Of a stretch of 64,000 bases of DNA, positions 58,763-64,000 are shown in pieces. The stretch is taken from assembly GCA_032622095.1 (NCBI GenBank), contig CP136064.1, positions 255,731,863 to 255,795,862 on the forward strand. The letters run 5' to 3'. The position numbers and the translations under genes are program-made. The notes beneath the pieces are model-generated. The model saw only the letters and a program-made list of their open reading frames with translations. It did no database searches and was not told the origin of the DNA. Origin of the DNA: Siphonodentalium dalli. Its lineage: Eukaryota; Mollusca; Scaphopoda; Gadilida; Siphonodentaliidae. The stretch's first letter is position 1; the number at the start of each line of letters is the position of its first letter.

Positions 58763-58999
58763 GTATAATTTAATGGTTGCATTTTGGCTACAATTAAGGA
58801 GTCGATTATTTAGGGCATTACTGTTTCTGGTCAAGTCTGTCACATACTTTCTGGATAGCACGGGTTGCTACCATTTCCTTGGGGTCTTTACCCCCACCTA
58901 TAAAACAGAACGTTGTGATATGGCCTAGCAGGTGCAATGAAGCACAATAAAGCTAACAACGTACCAGGTATTCAAGTCTGGATATAGTGGGTCTGACAT

Positions 59000-59180
59000 T
59001 TGCAGAATGAGGTCCCCAGTGGGTGAATTTAGTACCTGAAATGGATCCTCAAGATGAACTGCTCTCATAATTCGAGGATGTTTATGTTTCTACGGCAAGA
59101 TCAGGGATCAAGTCTGACTTTAGTGTGTCTGTCATTTGCAGAATGAGATCCCCATAGGGTAAATTTAGTGATGCTATCCT
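59000..59180. mobile_element. Family F fragments
   Basis: CTGACATTTGCAGAATGAGGTCCCCAGTGGGTGAATTTAG and its near copy at 59130-59175 are ends of family F. Confidence 0.6.
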
Positions 59181-59971
59181 GAATCGTTTCAACTGTCTAT
59201 CCAATGTTTGGTTTTGTTCAAATGGGGGTGGGGAAAGGGGTGCAGTTGGAATTTCCCAGGACATCACCCCCCCAATGGAAACCCTCTAGCCACATCCTGT
59301 GTGAGAGAACCAGGTACTAGTAGGAAGCTACTGTACCATATACTCTTTGTCTACCGCTATGTCAATTGTCGGAGCCAATTAACCCATCAATATTACCGGG
59401 CGGTTATATCAGCTCAGTACCTAGCTGCTACTTAACCCATCCAAATTACCCATAATGCCTGTCTGTATTAGCGTGATTGAGGGCATAATGTAATAGAATT
59501 ATAGCCTTGCTCTTGACGTCTGATCTGTAATTGAATGTCAGAGCCCTCAGAGTTTCTAGCTCCCTTCGGCATGTAATTAATCCTGCACTTACATTCTTTC
59601 CAATTCATCTCATTCTTCCTGTTCCTCGTCTCATATCTTCATTACATCTTACTGATATACAGAGTATACCTGACTTTTTGCCAGCGCTGTACCTGTATAT
59701 ACCGTACCAATACAATATAGTTACATGCTGTCAGTCTTAAATCTTTTCTAGAAGATGGGTGCCATAATCTGCTATAACACTCACTAATCGGTAATGTCAT
59801 CAAAATTTACTCATGTAAATGTGTCAAGAGGTATTGTGTGAACTTAATAAAACCTGGAAATAGTGTGTGTGACATCTGCATGGCGAGCAAGCATCACCTA
59901 ATTCAACCTCTGGGAACCTAATTCTGCTCAGGCGTCAGCCGCTATGGAAGAGCTAGACACAGGTTTAAGAC

Positions 59972-60351
59972 TACCCCGCTGGACAAAACAAGTGTCCATT
60001 GGCACCGCGGTGTGTTTGCCGTTCGGCTGCGGTGTCAGAGTTTGTAACTGCAGTTGAGCACCGCGGCCGAACGGCAAGTACACCGTGGCCCAACAGCAAC
60101 TACACTGCGGCCGAAAGGCAACTACACCGCAGCCGAACGGCATGTACACCGTGGTTAGATTTCTGGTTTGTATCGTCTTTTTTCAGTTTAATGAACGTAC
60201 ACCGTGGCAACTACACCATGGCCGAACGGCAAGTACACCCGCGGCCCAACTGTAGTTAGCCGTTGGAGCCGCGGTGTAGTTGCATTTCAGCCGCGGTGGC
60301 AACGCTAACTGCACCGCGGTTAGGTGGACACTTGTTTTGTCAAGCAGGGTA
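59972..60351. mobile_element. Family E element, copy 2
   Basis: TACCCCGCTGGACAAAACAAG and CTTGTTTTGTCAAGCAGGGTA, TA borders; same repetitive GCCGAACGGC interior as copy 1, in reverse. 380 bp, the same length as copy 1. It lies next to family F text at 59850-59960. Confidence 0.85.
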
Positions 60352-60416
60352 CATGTACATTGTACATGTACATGTAGCATATTGCAAGTGTATTTACTTT
60401 AATGCCATTAATGGTG

Positions 60417-60582
60417 TACAGTAATGCCCTAAATAATCGACTCCTCAACCACAGCAGAATTATGGGTAACTCGGTGAGAGCTTTCCGATGAATGGCAACA
60501 AGCCATATTTCCGACTAAAGCCTGAAAAATTACCCATAATTCTGCTGTGGTTAAGGAGTCAATTATTTAGGCCATTACTGTA
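60417..60582. mobile_element. Family D element, copy 8
   Basis: TACAGTAATGCCCTAAATAATCG to GGCCATTACTGTA. The left arm is shortened after GGGTAACT. Confidence 0.83.
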
Positions 60583-60785
60583 CTTATACTTATATATATA
60601 AATGGGCTCTTGTACATGTACATGTATTACATCACAGAAATGTGATGTTAAATAATAAAGGGAACTCCAGCCTTTAATTATGACATCTCCCTGACAAGAG
60701 TTCATTTCTCGGATTTCTCCCCATTAATCTATTAAGGAGAAGTGACTTCTCCCAATTTTAATTCTCTAAGCTGGTCCTACATGTG

Positions 60786-60925
60786 TAGATCACGCCACGA
60801 ATCTCTACTCCAGCTATTCCCATAGCGATCATTTTCCACCAGTTTCCAGGTTTTGTACTGGTGGAATATGATCTCTACGGGTGTAACCATGCAGAGTAGA
60901 GATTCATGGCATGATCTATGGGAAG
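60786..60925. mobile_element. Family G element, small copy
   Basis: GATCACGCCACGAATCTCTACTC at the left and GAGTAGAGATTCATGGCATGATC at the right, with CCAGTTTCCAGGTTTTGTACTGG in the centre. Confidence 0.7.
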
Positions 60926-61010
60926 CTGGTACCTGTCTTGATCCATGGGGATTTCCATACCTGTCATTCCAATGCGCATCCAATCACTCAATACTTAAAA
61001 CAATCCTTGA

Positions 61011-61482
61011 AATAGTGTGTCTGTCATTTACAGAATGAGTTCCCCCAGAGGGAGAATTTAGTTATGGCAAGTACATGTACACTGCGGCCGAACGGCAAGT
61101 ACACCTCGGTCGGACGGCATGTACATGTACACCATGGTTAGATTTCTGGTTTGTATCATCTTTTTCAGTTTAATGAACATACACAGCGGCAACTACACCA
61201 TGGCCGAACGGCAAGTACATGGCACCCAACTGTAGTTAGCCGGTGGAGTCGCAGTGTACCGGTAGTTGCATTTCAGCCTTGGTGGCAACGCTAACCGCAC
61301 CGTGGTTAAGTGGACACTTGTTTTGTCCAGCAGGGTACTTAGAGAAGATGAGGCCTACCGTACATGTAAGCAGAATGATGTCCCCAGATGTTGAATTTGC
61401 TGATGCTAGCCCACTGTGCAGGATACCATCATTAAATTCACCCTCTGGGGACCTCATTCTGCAAATGACAGACACACTATTC
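61011..61482. mobile_element. Family F element, copy 3, with a family E copy inside
   Basis: AATAGTGTGTCTGTCATTTAC and its inverse at 61465-61482 (AATGACAGACACACTATT) bound the copy. A family E segment interrupts it at about 61060-61337. Confidence 0.7.
61060..61337. mobile_element. Family E element, copy 3 (left end lost), nested in family F
   Basis: The right end is CTTGTTTTGTCCAGCAGGGTA. The left boundary is blurred; the interior has the typical CGGCCGAACGGCAAGTACAC words. Confidence 0.75.
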
Positions 61483-61827
61483 CAATGTACATCCAATTGC
61501 TAAAAGCGTTAATCCCATACTTTGTATGCTAAATGAGAGCTGTTTCAATTCCCCTCATTGCATGTAATACAATTAGTGGATGTGTGATGGTGGCCAGATC
61601 ATAAATCAATGTTGGTGGGAGTCTTAGCTCTCTTCATCCTCTCCATGTTTATTGCAATCAATAATTGATATTTGAGAGTGGAGCCCTTCGCCCTGTTTCT
61701 CAGAGCAGGTTGTTACTGGATGTATGGATAATACAGGCCAGCATGCATTGATTATAGCGACTAAACACCACTCTAACAAATTTACTGCTTGCTATTTTAT
61801 GTAGTAACACTGTTGTATGATTTAAAG

Positions 61828-62347
61828 TAGATCATTCCATGAATCTCTACTCTGGCTAACGCCCGTAGAGATCATATTCCACCAGTACAAAACCTGGGAA
61901 CTTTTTGAAGTTTTGACAGGGAACCTTACAAAGTCGACAAAATAGCACAGGGAATACACATTTCTTAGTTATTATCTGTTCCTTAATAATTTACTTCGCT
62001 GTAGGTGAAGGTCCCAACTCAAAATAGCATGCGTTTCTGTGACCTTTGTATCACAATAAACATTGAATTAATTACCCAGGAGATATTCCATAATTGTAAG
62101 CGATGCAAAGCAAAATCGCTCAAAAAGTCTCTTAAATTGTGAAATTTTGAGTTGGGACGTTCAACTACAGTGAATTACATGTACATTACTAAGGAACATA
62201 TCATAGCTAAGAAATATATTCCCCTTGTTATTTTTTAGACTTTATAAGGTTCCCTGTCAAAACTTCAAATAGTTCCCAGGTTTTGTATCTATTGGAATAT
62301 GATCTCTACGGGCGTTAGACAGAGTAGAGATTCATGGCATGATATAG
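61828..62347. mobile_element. Family G element, large copy with nested palindrome
   Basis: TAGATCATTCCATGAATCTC on the left pairs with GAGATTCATGGCATGATATA on the right. Further in, TTTGAAGTTTTGACAGGGAACC pairs with GGTTCCCTGTCAAAACTTCAAA (near 62250), so about 100-bp arms surround a roughly 300-bp interior. ATTTTGAGTTGGGAC has its inverse, GTCCCAACTCAAAAT, inside as well. Confidence 0.75.
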
Positions 62348-62368
62348 ATTTAAAGAAAATAGTACATG

Positions 62369-62538
62369 TACAGTAATGCCCTAAGTAAACGACTCAGAAT
62401 TAAGGGTAACTTTTCAGGATTTAGTCGGAAATATGGCTTGTTTTAAATCTAGATCAAGCCATATTTCCGACTAAATCCTGAAAAGTTACCCATAATTCTG
62501 CTGTGTTTAAGGAGTCGATTACTTAGGGCATTACTGTA
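62369..62538. mobile_element. Family D element, copy 9
   Basis: TACAGTAATGCCCTAAGTAAACG to GGGCATTACTGTA. The centre is replaced by TTTTAAATCTAGATCAAGCC. Confidence 0.82.
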
Positions 62539-62548
62539 CTCTGTCCAA

Positions 62549-62745
62549 TTTAACCCTTCCATAACTGGAGTTTCCTGAAATTTTGTGAAAACCCTGTGCC
62601 ATAGTCTCCCATAGGGCGCTTCACATACATGTGTACTGGTACATTTGTAAATAAAAGAATACATTGACCTTACAATATTGACCTTGACCTCGTAAGCCAG
62701 TCCATTCCCTTATACAATGTACATTTACATGTATATGTGAGGTGA
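62549..62745. mobile_element. Family C element, copy 8 (right end lost)
   Basis: TTAACCCTTCCATAACTGGAGTTTCCTG and CCCTGTGCC, followed by degraded core arms carrying inserted ACATGTGTACTGGTACAT. Confidence 0.65.
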
Positions 62746-62811
62746 CACGACGTTAGAGGTGGTCAATTACTTTAAGTAGGTACCTGTAGCTGTATGCAGA
62801 CAACAGATAAA

Positions 62812-63211
62812 TTAACCCTTTACCCAACAGAACGGCCCTCTGCCAATGCATTCTCTTATATATGCGAGTCGACCATAGGTCGCCTCGCATATATAAGAGA
62901 ATGCATTGGCTTAACACATTAAAAATTATAAAATTGTTAAAGAATGTAAGAAAAAATGGTAAAAAGTGTTAAAAAAAGATTTTTTTTAGGCCAATGCATT
63001 CTCTTATATATGCGAGGCGACCTATGGTCGACTCGCATATATAAGAGAATGCATTGGCACAGGGCATAACTGTAACTATCACAATGTGGTCAAGGAGCCG
63101 GTTCTAATGATATCCATATTTGTATGGTTCTATTGAGACAGACCGAAGATATTTTAGGCTGTTGAAGCTTCATTTGGCCGGTTTTGGCCGGTTTGTTGGG
63201 TAAAGGGTTAA
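62812..63211. mobile_element. Family B TTAA element, copy 3 (full length)
   Basis: TTAACCCTTTACCCAACAGAACGG and CCGGTTTGTTGGGTAAAGGGTTAA, TTAA borders. Two intact hairpin cores (62842-62910 and 62990-63059) separated by an AT-rich spacer. 400 bp. Best-preserved member of the family. Confidence 0.92.
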
Positions 63212-63232
63212 AGCACAGAATGAGTCCTATTT

Positions 63233-63385
63233 ATTGAGGGAAATGTTTAGATAATAAGTTCAACAAATGAGCTACTAGTACATGTACATTGTAAGGTATG
63301 TTTATTATCGTTTGTTGAACTTATTATCTGAACATTTCGTATGGGATAACTACTCACTTAATGCTGCTTTAGCATAAATAGGGTT
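63233..63385 (-). mobile_element. Family S element, copy 3
   Basis: GAAATGTTTAGATAATAAGTTC and GAACTTATTATCTGAACATTTC are the arms, followed by GGGATAACTACTCACTTAATG and TAGGGTTAA, a single diverged unit of the 67-bp satellite. Confidence 0.78.
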
Positions 63386-63643
63386 AATTGGTTTACCGTA
63401 TGTTCTAGCATACTAGTAAAAAAGGTGCTTGCTTTTATCATTGTCAGCCGGAATTGATTGATTTTGAGACGTTCGTTTTTTTTAGAGCACTTCAATAACG
63501 CTGTTGTGTCTGGAGAGGTAACTTCACTCGTTTGTGTCTGTCAATTCCTTTGTCATCTCATCAGTCAGATCAAATTTGTCTAATTGGTATGAGCAATGGA
63601 TTATATTACCTACGGTAGCACCCCTAGATGCACTCATAACATG

Positions 63644-63921
63644 TTAACGCTTTCCATGCCTGGAGCTTCCAGAAATAAAAAAAAAACCTTGTGCTAATGC
63701 ATCTCTGAATCTGCGAGTCTCCCATAGGGAGCCTCGCATATACCGGTATAAAATACTATGGTACATTAAATAGTCTAAAAATATTTACCTTGACAATGCG
63801 AATGCATTCCCTTACCTGATTTTATGCAAGGCTCTATGGGAGACTCGCATATATAAAAATATGCACTGGCACAGTATCTTTAATGCTGCACCAATGCAGT
63901 TCCCGCCATGAAAGGGTTAAT
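63644..63921. mobile_element. Family C element, copy 9
   Basis: TTAACGCTTTCCATGCCTGGAG at the left and GTTCCCGCCATGAAAGGGTTAA at the right. The hairpin cores are degraded. Confidence 0.75.
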
Positions 63922-64000
63922 TAAGTACATGTAAATTGCAACATGGTTGTTTCTTGTACTGATAAATATGGAATACTGGTCAGTTGTGTGTAGCGTTTCC

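Larger units (their letters stand above)
44964..64000 (+). other. AUTS2: Presumed first intron of the AUTS2-like gene (continues past the window)
   Basis: Starts with the donor GTTAGT. No second exon is recognised to the end of the window. The interval carries copies of families A, B, C, D, E, F, G and S, one hAT-like element, and a marked excess of self-complementary words. Stretches without recognised repeats occur at about 53.74-54.0, 54.5-54.7, 59.45-59.6, 60.64-60.78, 61.5-61.8 and 63.45-63.64 kb. Confidence 0.55.

Overview
This is eukaryotic genomic DNA: two genes split by introns in a repeat-rich background. The proteins and repeat style suggest a marine invertebrate, for example a mollusc or a cephalochordate. 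The species cannot be fixed from the sequence.

Left gene (2.9-14.4 kb, minus strand): six consecutive coding exons of a DDX55 (yeast Spb4) type DEAD-box RNA helicase, about 284 residues from the start codon to the beginning of the second RecA-like domain. All reading phases match across the junctions. The remaining exons must lie left of position 1. The introns are full of transposons. Two TTAA-flanked elements sit within about 16 bases of splice sites, and the 3' end of exon 3 with its donor has been tandemly copied.

Right gene (44.4-64 kb and beyond, plus strand): a promoter-like block, a 5' leader and one coding exon of 86 codons. The exon ends in an acidic EEDIIDGFA motif matching the first coding exon of the AUTS2/FBRSL1 family. 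The remaining 19 kb would then be the start of a very long intron 1, as in vertebrate AUTS2. That intron is dense in short non-autonomous transposons and in self-complementary words (TACATGTA, ACCGGT, ACTAGT).

Between the genes (14.4-44.4 kb) I find no convincing host gene. There are a 42-bp minisatellite, hAT-like and Harbinger-like elements (one nested in the other), a LINE reverse-transcriptase remnant, a head-to-tail Helitron-like array, tandem repeats and duplicated segments of 0.2-1 kb. Two paralogous pairs preserve the empty target site of a TTAA-specific element.

Short elements explain most of the window. Families named here are: A, B and C (three TTAA families sharing one hairpin core), D (palindromic, TA target, ACAGT ends), E (TA target, CCCTGCTGG ends), F, G, H, K, M, S, hAT-like, Harbinger-like and Helitron-like. 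All calls come from reading the sequence; no database search was run.
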